Position numbers and translations under genes: made by a program. The notes under the pieces were generated by a model, which searched no databases, had not been told where the DNA came from, and worked only from the letters and a program-made list of their open reading frames with translations. This document shows positions 50,959 through 59,681 of a stretch of 64,000 bases of DNA, piece by piece. How positions within the stretch are numbered: position 1 is the stretch's first letter; each line of letters begins with the position of its first letter. Source of the stretch: CAIVVT01 sp963823095 (GTDB lineage: Bacteria > Acidobacteriota > Terriglobia > Bryobacterales > Bryobacteraceae); assembly GCA_963823095.1 (NCBI GenBank), contig CAWGKI010000001.1, positions 744,001-808,000 of the forward strand, given 5' to 3'.

Positions 50959-51536
50959 GATTTTCCCGGATGGTGGCGGCGGTCGCTCTCACAACGTCAT
51001 TCGCAACCTGGCCCGCTTTTGGGCTTGCCGATGTGCTGATCGACGAGGACGTCCAGATCAGTCCCTCGAGAGTGCGCCCGCTGGAGTTCGACGTCATTGT
51101 GCGAGGCACCCGCGTGCTATGCACCTACCACGTCGAGCAGGGACGCTCGGGCGTGCGGGCCGTGCTGCTTAAACGGAGCGACGTCCGGCTGTGGCTCAAC
51201 GACAAACCACACCGCATCCTCGCCTCCACCGGCTATGCGGACTCCGGCGGGTTCTCGTCGCTGGTAGCGGAACCCGGAGCCTATTCGATCGTTCTCGACA
51301 ACCGCTTAGAAGGCCGCGACAGCGCGGTCGTGCGACTGCAGGTAAAGCTCGTGTCCGGATTCGGCATCAACGTGCCGGTGCAAGCGCCTACTCCCTGGCG
51401 TGCTCAGATCCTGGTGTGGAGCTCGATTCTGCTGTTCGGGCTGCTGGCGTTTTTGTCCGGCTGGCGGATTCAAGTTGCTTTGGAGCGCCGCCGGCTGCGA
51501 CAGACTGAGTTCTTCTGGCCGCGCTCGTCGTACTAA
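50955..51536 (+). CDS. Membrane-anchored protein of unknown function
   Basis: A 193-residue protein whose ATG overlaps the stop of the amidohydrolase (ATGA), so the two are coupled. It has a signal peptide (to about residue 26), a beta-rich extracytoplasmic region (VRPLEFDVIVRGTRVLCTYHVEQ; EPGAYSIVLDNRLEGRDSA) and a C-terminal transmembrane helix (about 150-172) with a basic tail. This is consistent with a periplasmic domain anchored by its tail. No family is recognised. Confidence 0.7.
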   Translation: MRFSRMVAAVALTTSFATWPAFGLADVLIDEDVQISPSRVRPLEFDVIVRGTRVLCTYHVEQGRSGVRAVLLKRSDVRLWLNDKPHRILASTGYADSGGFSSLVAEPGAYSIVLDNRLEGRDSAVVRLQVKLVSGFGINVPVQAPTPWRAQILVWSSILLFGLLAFLSGWRIQVALERRRLRQTEFFWPRSSY

Positions 51537-51881
51537 CTCTCTGTCGCATCACCTATTAGCCGCGCCGTTTCGAAACGGAGCGCGACAGTGACAAGTCCTG
51601 CGCGGTTGCGCCCCCTGGGAACGCCGATCTCCAGATCGGCTCCGATTATGCATCGGCAGGAACTTGATAGGACGTGCTGAATGCCGGCGCCGTCGAAAGT
51701 CATTCCTAAGCGTTGCCGCGCGTGCGGCAATAGGTGCCGATCTGGAGATCGGCGTTCCCAGGGCGCTCCCAGGGCGCATCCGACGCTGGTCGAAGGCCAA
51801 GCGTAGACTATCATTTGCGGTTCGGTGCTGACGGGGGCTACGCGCGATGAGGCTGCATGTCACCTAAGATGCGAAACCGCG
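51537..51881. other. Intergenic stretch with a MITE-like element
   Basis: Between two convergent genes. The main content is the 149-bp element at 51614-51762; a trace of the GACCGCTCTC-type repeat (TTTGCGGTTCGGTGCTG) is at 51814-51830. No gene is supported. Confidence 0.5.
51614..51762. mobile_element. MITE-like element Q4 (CCTGGGA termini)
   Basis: A 149-bp element with the same terminal arms as Q3, here CCTGGGAACGCCGATCTCCA and its exact complement at the right. Interior differs from Q3 but is again hairpin-rich (CCGATTATGCATCGG). Same size class and ends as Q3, different interiors. Confidence 0.68.
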
Positions 51882-53162
51882 CTAGCAGCTTGGGAGTATC
51901 TCGACACTCGTCCCGCGCCGGCCAGCGGGCAGGCGTTCAGATGTCCACCCATAGCGCGCGATCAGCATCAGCATGGTCTGCATGAGAATCACCAGTCCCA
52001 CGCAGCCAGGCCATCCCGCCGCTTGCCAGATCCAGCCGGGCAGCGTCGAGCCCACGCTGCCACCCACGTAGTAAAACGTGACATACAGGCCCACGGCGAG
52101 CGCGCGGTCCTGCTTCGCCGCAACGCCGATGAAGCTGGACGCCGCGGTCTGGGCTGTGAACACGCCGGTGCAGCAGGCCGCCAACCCGGCTAGCACCATC
52201 CACAAGCTGCTGCCCAGGGTGATCAATGCGCCAACAATGCTCAAAGCCGATCCTGCCACGATGCCGCGCCGATGGCCGTAACGGTCGATGTAGAGTCCGA
52301 ACAGCGGGGTCATCACCGCGCCCACCAAATAGACGAAGAAGATGGAACCCAGCTTCGACGGCCCCAGCGAAAACGGCGGCGCCGAGAGGCGGAAGCTGAC
52401 GTAGGTGAACATCGCAACCAGCGTGAACAACACGCAGAATCCCGCCGAATAGACTGCCAGGAGCCGGCGGTTGCGGAGGTGCTGCAAAGCCGGGAGCAGC
52501 AGCCCTCCGTCTTCCTGAATGGACACGCGGCGCCGCTCCTTCCGCAGCGTGAGCGTGAGGATCAGACTGATCGCCAGCATCAGGCAACCAGGCAGAATGA
52601 AGGCATAGCGCCAGCCCAAAGCCTCGGCTGCAAATCCGCCTATCATCCGTCCCACAAAGCCTCCGACGACCGTGCCGCTGACGTAGGCCGAGACTGCGGT
52701 GCCGGCACTGCGCGCGGGCCACTCGTCGTTGATATAGGCCACTGTCACCGCAAACAGGCCAGGCGTGAGGAGTCCCTGGATGAACCTCCAGACGATCAGC
52801 GCATTCAGGCCCGGCGAGGTGGCTGCCAGAAACGTCGTGATAGCCAACGCCCAGGCCGAAAACAGGATGACGCGCCGCCGGCCCAAGCGGTCGGCCAGCC
52901 GGCCTACGAACGGCGCGGCCAGAGCAACGCCGGCGGTGGAAGCAGTCAACGTCAGGCTGACGCTTACCTTGTCGGCGTGGAAGACCGACGTGAACAGCGG
53001 CAGCAACGGCTGCGGGACGTAGAAGTTAGCGAAAGCCGCGAAACCGGCAAGAACGACTGGAAAAGTCGATGGGGCTGAAGGGGACAGACTAGCGTCTTGT
53101 GTTTTGATAAGCAACGGATTGAGTCGAAATGCTCTGCCGTTCGGCGGCGTCTGACCGGACAC
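51882..53162 (-). CDS. MFS drug/metabolite exporter (YnfM-like)
   Basis: A 426-residue major facilitator protein with 12 predicted helices. The N-terminal helix has FANFYVPQPLLPLFTSVF; the first cytoplasmic loop has GRLADRLGRRRVIL, the MFS signature G-R-x-x-D-R-x-G-R-R, and the half-way loop repeats it (LYIDRYGHRRGI). This is the YnfM/arabinose-efflux-like group of DHA exporters. Start ATG 53162 gives a 30-residue leader; a later start is possible. No regulator lies next to it. Confidence 0.87.
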   Translation of the reverse strand: MSGQTPPNGRAFRLNPLLIKTQDASLSPSAPSTFPVVLAGFAAFANFYVPQPLLPLFTSVFHADKVSVSLTLTASTAGVALAAPFVGRLADRLGRRRVILFSAWALAITTFLAATSPGLNALIVWRFIQGLLTPGLFAVTVAYINDEWPARSAGTAVSAYVSGTVVGGFVGRMIGGFAAEALGWRYAFILPGCLMLAISLILTLTLRKERRRVSIQEDGGLLLPALQHLRNRRLLAVYSAGFCVLFTLVAMFTYVSFRLSAPPFSLGPSKLGSIFFVYLVGAVMTPLFGLYIDRYGHRRGIVAGSALSIVGALITLGSSLWMVLAGLAACCTGVFTAQTAASSFIGVAAKQDRALAVGLYVTFYYVGGSVGSTLPGWIWQAAGWPGCVGLVILMQTMLMLIARYGWTSERLPAGRRGTSVEILPSC

Positions 53163-54087
53163 GCATGGGGACCATGTCCGGTTGCATCACAAGGAGGAGT
53201 TTCCGCCGGAGGCCACGCTCGCGCGGGGTGCGAAGTATGCAGCGGAAGCTTCTGCTTTCAGGGTATCAAACGCCATCCGTAATCTTGTGGCGTACGCTTT
53301 AGCGTGCCGTGGCGGCATTCATGCCGGCATAGTCCGGACGTCGACACGAGTGCCGACGCCTGGAGTTTCTACATTTCAGCGAGGCCTCAGCGGGGCCGGA
53401 TCGAACTGGCGCGTATGCAATCTATTAAGGCATGCCTTCAGGCGTGCCGCAGAAACGCTCTCAGTCCCGGCTTCAGCCGCCGCTGCTTTCCTATCTGCCA
53501 ATTAAGTAAAACAACATTCGGAGCACCCCTGCCGCCAGATCTCTCCCCGCCGCCACACTCCTGCTACGAGCGCTAAGAGAATCCACCCTGGTCGAACTGC
53601 ATGGCTCGTTCAACCGAACTCAGGACATTTTCTCGCGCCCGCCATTACGAGCACGCTCGCGCCCTTCGCAGCGGCTGAAGCCGATTCTTTTCCGCAACGG
53701 TTCGGCACGCCTGAAGGCATGCCCTGATACAAAGCCGGTCATCCCCAAACGCACTCCCAAATGTAGAAACTCCGGACGTCGACACATGTGTAGTCGCTGG
53801 TCACTCCTCCACAGGCCCTGAATAGTGCTGCAAAACGCGGAACGGCAACAGCTTGCCGTCTTTGTCGGTAAGTGTTTGATTACAATAGGCCAGAGTTGAC
53901 AAAACGGCAATCTCTTGCCGCTTGCCAATCGGCTGACGCCAGTTTGAAGCGACCCGCCCTCAACCTCTCGATCCTCTCAACCGTCGAAAGTCGGGTGCCG
54001 ATCCTTGTGACGGCCCGCTTCCAGTTGTTCCCAACAGTCAGCGCGCAGTGCAATGTGGAACGCTGCCCAGCCGGTTGAACAACTCGT
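53163..54087. other. 925-bp intergenic region with facing palindromic repeats
   Basis: Contains partial TGTGGCG-class copy P4 (53286-53360) and two facing blocks of related words (53330-53480 and 53660-53790) with GGCATGCCTTCAGGCGTGCC-type palindromes. Another run (53895-54060) has no recognised element. Short frames here have no family match. Confidence 0.55.
53330..53790. repeat. Imperfect long inverted repeat
   Basis: The left arm (about 53330-53480) and right arm (about 53660-53790) share, in inverted order, the words GTCCGGACGTCGACAC-like, GAGTTTCTACATTT, GGCATGCCTTCAGGCGTGCC and GGCTTCAGCCG. Arms are 130-150 bp with diverged spacers, about 180 bp apart. Likely two copies of one palindromic unit inserted in opposite orientation. 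Confidence 0.6.
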
Positions 54088-55266
54088 CTAAGTCTCCACT
54101 TGCCTCGTGTCCACATTCCAGCGCACGCGGCGTCCGAGCTTCATAGACAGATTGGCCATGTGAATCACGAGGGCCGCGTGGAAGCCCTTTTCCACCGTAG
54201 CGTTCGGTTCCTTGCGGGTTCGAACGCAGTCGAGGAAGTTCCGCACATGAGCCTCGGTAGCCGCGGAGAACGAACCGGTGAGCGTGTTGGCCGGTGACTC
54301 CGGCTTCGACTCCGGGTAGACAGACACAAACTCGCGCCCGACGTCCATCCGCGCCTCATCGCCATCAAACTGATTCAGCTGGTCCAACCGCGTGGGGTAG
54401 TGCATCCCCGCGTAGTTGATGGTGAACACAGCCAGGAAGTCTTCCGGGTATTCAGCAGCGACAATGACGGTCTCCGGCGTTTCAGCCTTGGGACTGTGCA
54501 CGCGGCCCGACGACGCGTTGACCGCCAAGGGAAAGCCCACCCCGCGAATCAGATGAATGCCGTCGTAGATGTGCGCGCCCTGGTCCGCCACGATTCCGCC
54601 GGCGTAGTCGGTATAGCTGCGCCAGTTGCGGAATCTGTCCGGGTCAAGAGGACGATGCGGCGCGGGCCCTTGCCACTGCTCCCAATCCAGCCGGCCCTCC
54701 AGCTTGGTGGCCGGCTGCTCGCGCAGACTGTTGTTGATCCACCAGCTCCGCACCAACCGCACGTTCCCGAGAGTCCCAGCGGCGCGGATGTCGCGCGCCT
54801 TGAGATAAAGGTCGTAGCTGCGGCGCTGCATTCCCACCTGGACGATGCTCTTGGACTTGCGCGCCGCATCCATCAGCGCTACGCCCTGTTCCGGTGTGTG
54901 ACAAAGCGGCTTTTCGACGTACACGTCCTTGCCGGCCTCCATGGCGTCGAGCAGCATTTGGTAGTGCCAATGTTCGGGAGTCGCGATGATGACCGCGTCC
55001 ACTTCCTTGTCGTTGAGGAGTTGCCTGTAGTCGCGATAGGCTTTGGCCGTACCTTTCGCCAGAGACAAACCGGCTTCCAGGTTCGGCTCGTAAACGTCGG
55101 CCACGGCAGTGATCCTGATCGACGTATCGCCCTGGAACGTCTTCATCAGCAGCCGTCCGCGCCCACCCGCACCGATGACCCCGATGCGATTCTGGTCGGA
55201 TGGCGCGGCACGCAGCCACATCGCCGCGCCCGCGCTTGCGCCAAGAATGAGAGTTCTACGATTCAC
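54088..55266 (-). CDS. Exported Gfo/Idh/MocA-family oxidoreductase
   Basis: A 392-residue protein. The N-terminus (MNRRTLILGASAGAAMWL) is Tat-like, with twin Arg then a hydrophobic segment. The Rossmann domain follows: RIGVIGAGGRG, then VEKPLCHTPEQG with the conserved E-K-P. The C-terminal alpha/beta domain has TDYAGGIVADQGAHIYDGIHLIRG, the usual D-x-G-x-H for substrate handling. These enzymes oxidise or rearrange sugars using tightly bound NAD(P). The isochorismatase-like gene lies 33 bases upstream in the same direction, suggesting an operon. Confidence 0.87.
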   Translation of the reverse strand: MNRRTLILGASAGAAMWLRAAPSDQNRIGVIGAGGRGRLLMKTFQGDTSIRITAVADVYEPNLEAGLSLAKGTAKAYRDYRQLLNDKEVDAVIIATPEHWHYQMLLDAMEAGKDVYVEKPLCHTPEQGVALMDAARKSKSIVQVGMQRRSYDLYLKARDIRAAGTLGNVRLVRSWWINNSLREQPATKLEGRLDWEQWQGPAPHRPLDPDRFRNWRSYTDYAGGIVADQGAHIYDGIHLIRGVGFPLAVNASSGRVHSPKAETPETVIVAAEYPEDFLAVFTINYAGMHYPTRLDQLNQFDGDEARMDVGREFVSVYPESKPESPANTLTGSFSAATEAHVRNFLDCVRTRKEPNATVEKGFHAALVIHMANLSMKLGRRVRWNVDTRQVET

Positions 55267-55299
55267 AGTACAGCTCCTTTTGAACGATCCGTTTGCGCC

Positions 55300-56169
55300 C
55301 TACAGCCGCGGCTGAGCCTTGTGACCGGCGGCGAGGACCCGCTCCATCACCGCCATCAGATCGGCGCTCCGCGTCGTCGGGCACCAGTGTTTCTCGATAT
55401 GCTCGATCACCAAACCGGTTCCAACGGCGTGGGAAACGAACGGCTTGCTTGCCGGGTTATACATCGCGTCGGTCAGGTCTCTTACCAGAACGCAGCGCAT
55501 TCCCCAACGCGTCATCTGCTTGATGGCGAAGCTGCGGTTCAGTATGCACATGTTCGTGTGAACGCCCATGACAAACAGCGTCTGGATATTCCTCTGCTTC
55601 AGAAGGTTGTAGATCTCCGCGCCGTTGTCCGAAATAGCGTCCTTCGGACCCAGGGAGAGCAGCGGAGTCTCGCGCGTCCAAGCCCTGTGTTCCTTGTTTC
55701 CTGGCGTGTCGCAGCCGCCATCCGAGTCATCAATCGGCAGCGGTGGATCCGGGAGTTCCAGGTTCTTGGGAGGCTCGACCACCGGCGCGTGCAGGGCGAG
55801 TTGCCGCTGCGGGTAAGACTTGTAGAATTCCATAGTGTCGGAAGGCGCATGTATGACCAGGACACCCGCCTGGCGCGCCATGAGCAAGACGGAATCCATG
55901 CGCGGCACCATGCTTGCCACACGTTGTGTAGCGCCATCGCACCAGTGCCGGTCCCACATGTCGCAGATGACGATTGCGGAACCGGCGGACGAGAACTTCT
56001 CGTGGACTTCGGCGCGTTGCCAGGCTTCGCTATTCTTGAAAGGCTGCACTCGGAGCCGCAGAGGGATGGTCAACTCCTCCGCTTCGGAGGTGGAGACGAG
56101 AAGTTCGCGTCCCACAACGCCGACGACGGCGAGGCTTGCGGCAGCGATCATGATCTGCAGAATCGGCAT
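55300..56169 (-). CDS. Isochorismatase-like cysteine hydrolase
   Basis: A protein of about 289 residues with an N-terminal membrane-like helix (IMIAAASLAVVGVVGREL) then the isochorismatase fold: Asp in SAIVICDMWDRHWC and the nucleophile Cys in VMGVHTNMCILNRSF, preceded by the cis-peptide segment. Lys of the triad is expected in between but is not clearly placed. The family includes nicotinamidases and N-carbamoyl hydrolases; the exported form suggests an extracytoplasmic substrate. An ATG at 56187 is an alternative start. Confidence 0.82.
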   Translation of the reverse strand: MPILQIMIAAASLAVVGVVGRELLVSTSEAEELTIPLRLRVQPFKNSEAWQRAEVHEKFSSAGSAIVICDMWDRHWCDGATQRVASMVPRMDSVLLMARQAGVLVIHAPSDTMEFYKSYPQRQLALHAPVVEPPKNLELPDPPLPIDDSDGGCDTPGNKEHRAWTRETPLLSLGPKDAISDNGAEIYNLLKQRNIQTLFVMGVHTNMCILNRSFAIKQMTRWGMRCVLVRDLTDAMYNPASKPFVSHAVGTGLVIEHIEKHWCPTTRSADLMAVMERVLAAGHKAQPRL

Positions 56170-56332
56170 ATCCAGAAGATACTGCACTCTGGGGGGAGCC
56201 GGGATGGCGGACCTGCATTTACTTACCGGAGAGTGAGAGTCTGCTCGCGCCGCGGTCCTCGGATGTGCCAGGAAAGCAACGGAATTACAAATCTACGACC
56301 AAATCGGTCCGCGATTGAGCTAGAATGAATTT

Positions 56333-56728
56333 GTGGCGAAAGTAACCTTCTTGCCGGCCAACGTCAGTTTTGAATTCGACCTCGAAAAGCTTCCGTATCA
56401 CGACCACGGATTGCCCAAATCCATTTTGGATGTCGCGATCAACGCGGGCTTCGCGCTCGAACATGCTTGCGGCGGCAACTGCGCCTGTACAACTTGCCAT
56501 GTAGTGGTGAAATCCGGACAGGAGTGCCTTTCCGAAATGGAGGACGACGAGGCGGATCGCGTGTACGAGGCTGCCGACCTGCAGCAGGAAAGCCGGCTTG
56601 GCTGCCAGGTTCACTTCGTGAAAGATGGCGAAGTAGTGTTGGAAATTCCGTCCTGGAACCGCAACTACATCAGCGAGGGCGGCGCCTCCATGAACCTCGG
56701 GGACGCAATTCCGGCTGCCAAAAAGTAG
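56333..56728 (+). CDS. [2Fe-2S] ferredoxin, adrenodoxin/ISC type
   Basis: A 131-residue ferredoxin starting with GTG 56333. The cluster motif is H-A-C-G-G-N-C-A-C-T-T-C with the fourth Cys in RLGCQV, i.e. C-x5-C-x2-C then a distal C, as in the Fdx of ISC systems. The typical helix with acidic residues (SEMEDDEADRV) precedes the fourth Cys and would contact reductase or Fe-S partners. It is longer at the C-terminus (about 25 residues) than Fdx. No isc gene lies near. Confidence 0.9.
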   Translation: MAKVTFLPANVSFEFDLEKLPYHDHGLPKSILDVAINAGFALEHACGGNCACTTCHVVVKSGQECLSEMEDDEADRVYEAADLQQESRLGCQVHFVKDGEVVLEIPSWNRNYISEGGASMNLGDAIPAAKK

Positions 56729-56731
56729 CGG

Positions 56732-57703
56732 CTACCTGCTCGCGTTCCCACCCGCCGGCAAGAATCCGGCCACCACGCCGTCGAGCAAATCGAAAGGTTC
56801 CTTGACCTCAATTCGGACCGTGGAACCGTCGGCGACGCCACTTATGCCGTCGTAGAGCTTCAGCATTTCAGAACTGGAGTCTTTGGCGCTCATGCGCCCA
56901 AGTTCGACCCCCGCCCGAAGAACATCGCGCAACTGCGCCGCATCGTCCGCGCTCCCAGCAACCGCCGTAATATGCATTGCCAGGCCCTGCGAGAGATCGC
57001 CCCACATCGTCAGTCGCGAGACGCGGCGGCCCATGCGCGCGAGATTGCCCGGCATTCCACTAGAAGAACCCGCGCCGGACGTTCCATCGGACGATGCCGG
57101 AGCTTCCACAAGTCCAACCAGCGATGCTGGCTGCAGGCTTGCGGCCCAGATATGCGACGTGCCGGGCAGCGTTCCCACCAGGTCGAGGAGCGCCAGCGGC
57201 GTGGTCCGTTTCGGATCGTCGAATCCGTCTACCAGACGCTTCAGCTCCGTAACCCTCCCCGCAACCGCGGCTCCGGAATTCATGTAGACCACCCCCGAGT
57301 CGCCCACGTAGATCAGGTAGTGCCCTTTGTAGCTGCTGCGAACGAGCCCTTCGGCTTTGAACTGCGGCTCAAACCCGAAGTCCCCGCCAAATTTGCCCCG
57401 GATGAAGACGTAGGACGCGCGGCCATTAGTGGAAAACACGAGTTCCCAGATGTTCTCGCGCGGATCGATGCCCGTGGTTCGGCCAAACTCCTCAAGCGCC
57501 TTAATCCGCTTGCCTGCGACGTACTTCGCATAGAACGGCGTGGCTTTTAATCGATCCAGCCGCACACACACAAGAGCCACCGTATCGCCGGGCAGCAGGG
57601 GCGAGAGTGCTGCGTCCACGCGCGCGTGCACGGGTTCGCGCTTCTTGCAGCCGGACTGGAGGACGAGTCCGGCGAGCACGAGGCTGATCAGGAGACGTCG
57701 CAT
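56732..57703 (-). CDS. Putative lipoprotein of unknown function
   Basis: A 323-residue protein with a signal sequence ending L-Q-S-G-C, a near-lipobox, so it is probably a lipoprotein. The mature part has a pattern of a DUF3352-like kind: LLPGDTVALVCVRLDRLKATPFYAKY, alternating strands and helices, and a closing VRIEVKEPFDLLDGVVAGF. I recognise no domain for certain. Upstream M at 57835 gives a frame running through repeats, so ATG 57703 is used. Likely located at the inner or outer membrane. Confidence 0.65.
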   Translation of the reverse strand: MRRLLISLVLAGLVLQSGCKKREPVHARVDAALSPLLPGDTVALVCVRLDRLKATPFYAKYVAGKRIKALEEFGRTTGIDPRENIWELVFSTNGRASYVFIRGKFGGDFGFEPQFKAEGLVRSSYKGHYLIYVGDSGVVYMNSGAAVAGRVTELKRLVDGFDDPKRTTPLALLDLVGTLPGTSHIWAASLQPASLVGLVEAPASSDGTSGAGSSSGMPGNLARMGRRVSRLTMWGDLSQGLAMHITAVAGSADDAAQLRDVLRAGVELGRMSAKDSSSEMLKLYDGISGVADGSTVRIEVKEPFDLLDGVVAGFLPAGGNASR

Positions 57704-57725
57704 CGCTGGTCTTGGACGGGCCCGT

Positions 57726-58352
57726 CTATGGCAGCGGCCGCACGCTGACTTCTTTGAAGAAAACGTGCGAGCTTTCGTCGTGGTTCTGCAGGCCGATGTA
57801 CCCGCTGTCGGGCCGCGGTCCGCGCACGGGCTCATACCATTTCTTGCGCGGCGGGACAGGCTGGTCGCCGCGGAATTCGTTCACCTTCACGCCATTCACT
57901 CGCACGATGGTGCTCTGGCCGCGCATCTCGACTTCAAGAACATTCCACTCGCCTTTGGATTCTTGCGGACGCGCTTCGGCTTTGCTCAGCGAATAGATCG
58001 CCCCGGTGCAATGCCAATCGTCCTGACCGGCGTCGATCTGTACTTCGTAGCCGTTGTGGACGCCGTACCACGGATCGGGAGCCGCTTCGGGCATGCGTAT
58101 GAAGACACCGGAATTGTCGTGCTCGCCTGTTACTTTGTAGACGACCTTGAGAACGGCGTTCCCTACCGGTTCCTTCTCGTAAACCAGCAGCCCCATCCCG
58201 CCATGCGTCGTCAGCATGCCCTTCTCGATAGTGAAGTTGCCGGGCCCGACAAAGTGCCAGCCGGTCATGTCTCTGCCATTGAACAATTGCTTCGAGTCCG
58301 CGGCGCAGAGCAGCGCCGGCGCGAGGATGGCAAACAGGAGGATGCGTTTCAT
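57726..58352 (-). CDS. Exported DUF1080 (3-keto-disaccharide hydrolase-like) protein
   Basis: A protein of 208 residues with a signal peptide (MKRILLFAILAPALLCAA) and the DUF1080 core: QLFNGRDMTGWHFVG, EHDNSGVFIRMPEA, VHNGYEVQIDAGQDD with TGAIYSLSKA, and YIGLQNHDESSHVFFKEV. Being shorter than the one at 45580, it is the single-domain standard form. The family's glycan-processing role is inferred. It ends 22 bases upstream of the lipoprotein start, on the same strand. An ATG at 58367 is possible. Confidence 0.9.
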   Translation of the reverse strand: MKRILLFAILAPALLCAADSKQLFNGRDMTGWHFVGPGNFTIEKGMLTTHGGMGLLVYEKEPVGNAVLKVVYKVTGEHDNSGVFIRMPEAAPDPWYGVHNGYEVQIDAGQDDWHCTGAIYSLSKAEARPQESKGEWNVLEVEMRGQSTIVRVNGVKVNEFRGDQPVPPRKKWYEPVRGPRPDSGYIGLQNHDESSHVFFKEVSVRPLP

Positions 58353-58395
58353 CGAGAGACCTCCCATTTAAGATACCTTTGGAAGCCTCGCGAAT

Positions 58396-58510
58396 GTGGG
58401 GCGGACGCCCACGTCCGCGCCGGACCCCCAGGTCCGGCTGCTGAAACTAATCAGAAGTTTAGGAAATGGCCGACGAGGGCGTCGGCCGCAGTCCAGGGGG
58501 ACTGCCCCAC
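58396..58510. repeat. GTGGGGC-class modular palindrome, copy E
   Basis: A 115-bp element starting GTGGGGCGGACGCCCACGTCC and ending in CTGCCCCAC. The right end has a CGACGAGGGCGTCG stem; centres are less uniform, so it appears degraded or of another subfamily. Confidence 0.7.
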
Positions 58511-58519
58511 TACAAGCCC

Positions 58520-59681
58520 TCAGAGCCGGTTCCCTGCCTCGCCAAGCGTCACATTCACATCGATCTTCTTGCCGTTCCGGAACACGGTCAGATTGATCCG
58601 GTCACCGGGCTTCTTCCGGTTCAGGAGGCGCGTGAGGGCGTCACGCCCATCGATCCTTTGACCATCCATCGCCATGATGAGATCGCCGCCGATGCCCAGT
58701 TCAAAGTTGCCGACCGCCACGGCCCGGCGCGGGTCCGCGCAATCCGGCGGCCTCCGCGGCCGAGCCGGAAACGATGTCCTGGATCAACAGGCCACCCTGT
58801 TCCGGAAGGTTCAGCTCAACCGCCAGATCGCCCTCCACAAAGACGGTCTCGACGCCCAGAGAGGGCCGCCCGTAGCGCCGACCAGACTGGTACGCGACGA
58901 TCATCTCTTTCGCCCGATTGATCGGCAGCGCGAAGCCGATTCCTACATTCGCCTGCCCGTAGATCGCCGTGTTGATCCCGATCACGTTACCCGAACTGTC
59001 CAGCAGCGGTCCGCCCGAGTTGCCGGGGTTGATGGCGGCGTCGGTCTGGATCATCTTCTCTAAAGTCCGGCCGTTTTCGTCGCCGATGTCGCGCCCGAGG
59101 GAGCTGACAATGCCCGTCGTCAGCGTGCCATCCAGGCCAAACGGGTTGCCGATCGCAAGCACCTTCTGGCCTACCTGCAACCTGTCGCTGTCGCCGAGCG
59201 GCAGCACTCTCACCTCGCTCTTCGGATTAATCTTGATCAGCGCCATGTCATTGGCCACGTCGACGTAAATACGCTCGGCTTTATACTTCTGACCGCCGGC
59301 CAGCGTGACTTCCAGCGAGGGCGCACGGCCGCTGACGACGTGCGCGTTGGTCAGAATGCGGCCTTGCTTATCGATGATCATGCCCGACCCCGACTCTTTC
59401 ACGGGGAAGACTTCCAGGAACCAGTTCCGCTGCAGAACGGTGGAGGTGATATTGACCGTCGCTTCGCGCGCCCGCTTGTAGATGTCGATGTTGTTGAGCT
59501 CGTCGGGCTCCAGTCCGGCGCCTCGCACGGTGGACGGGCCGGTCCACCAGGAGCCTTCGCCCCCTGTATTCGCGGTCAGGGTGGCTCGGGGACCCAGCCA
59601 GCTACCCCATTTGCCCCACGTCGTCCATCCGATGAAGCCGGCCGCCAGAAACACGGCCAAAACAAAAGTTCGTTTACTCAT
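58520..59681 (-). CDS. HtrA-type serine protease with PDZ domain, one frameshift
   Basis: The first 320 residues (ATG 59681) have a transmembrane anchor (about 5-20), then a trypsin-like domain: His in LTNAHVVSG, Asp in VANDMALIKI and Ser in NPGNSGGPLLDSSGNVIG. The PDZ domain starts in the same frame (QDIVSGSAAEAAGLR), breaks near 58735 by one extra base, and continues in another frame as VAVGNFELGIGGDLIMAMDGQRIDG to a stop at 58520. The corrected protein has about 386 residues and one PDZ, like DegS. Its start overlaps the coaE stop (ATGA). Confidence 0.85.

Noticed and set aside
54400..56328. A 642-codon open frame on the plus strand
   Set aside because: It lies antisense over the Gfo/Idh and isochorismatase genes, is Arg/His-rich and has no domain pattern; it is a product of high GC.
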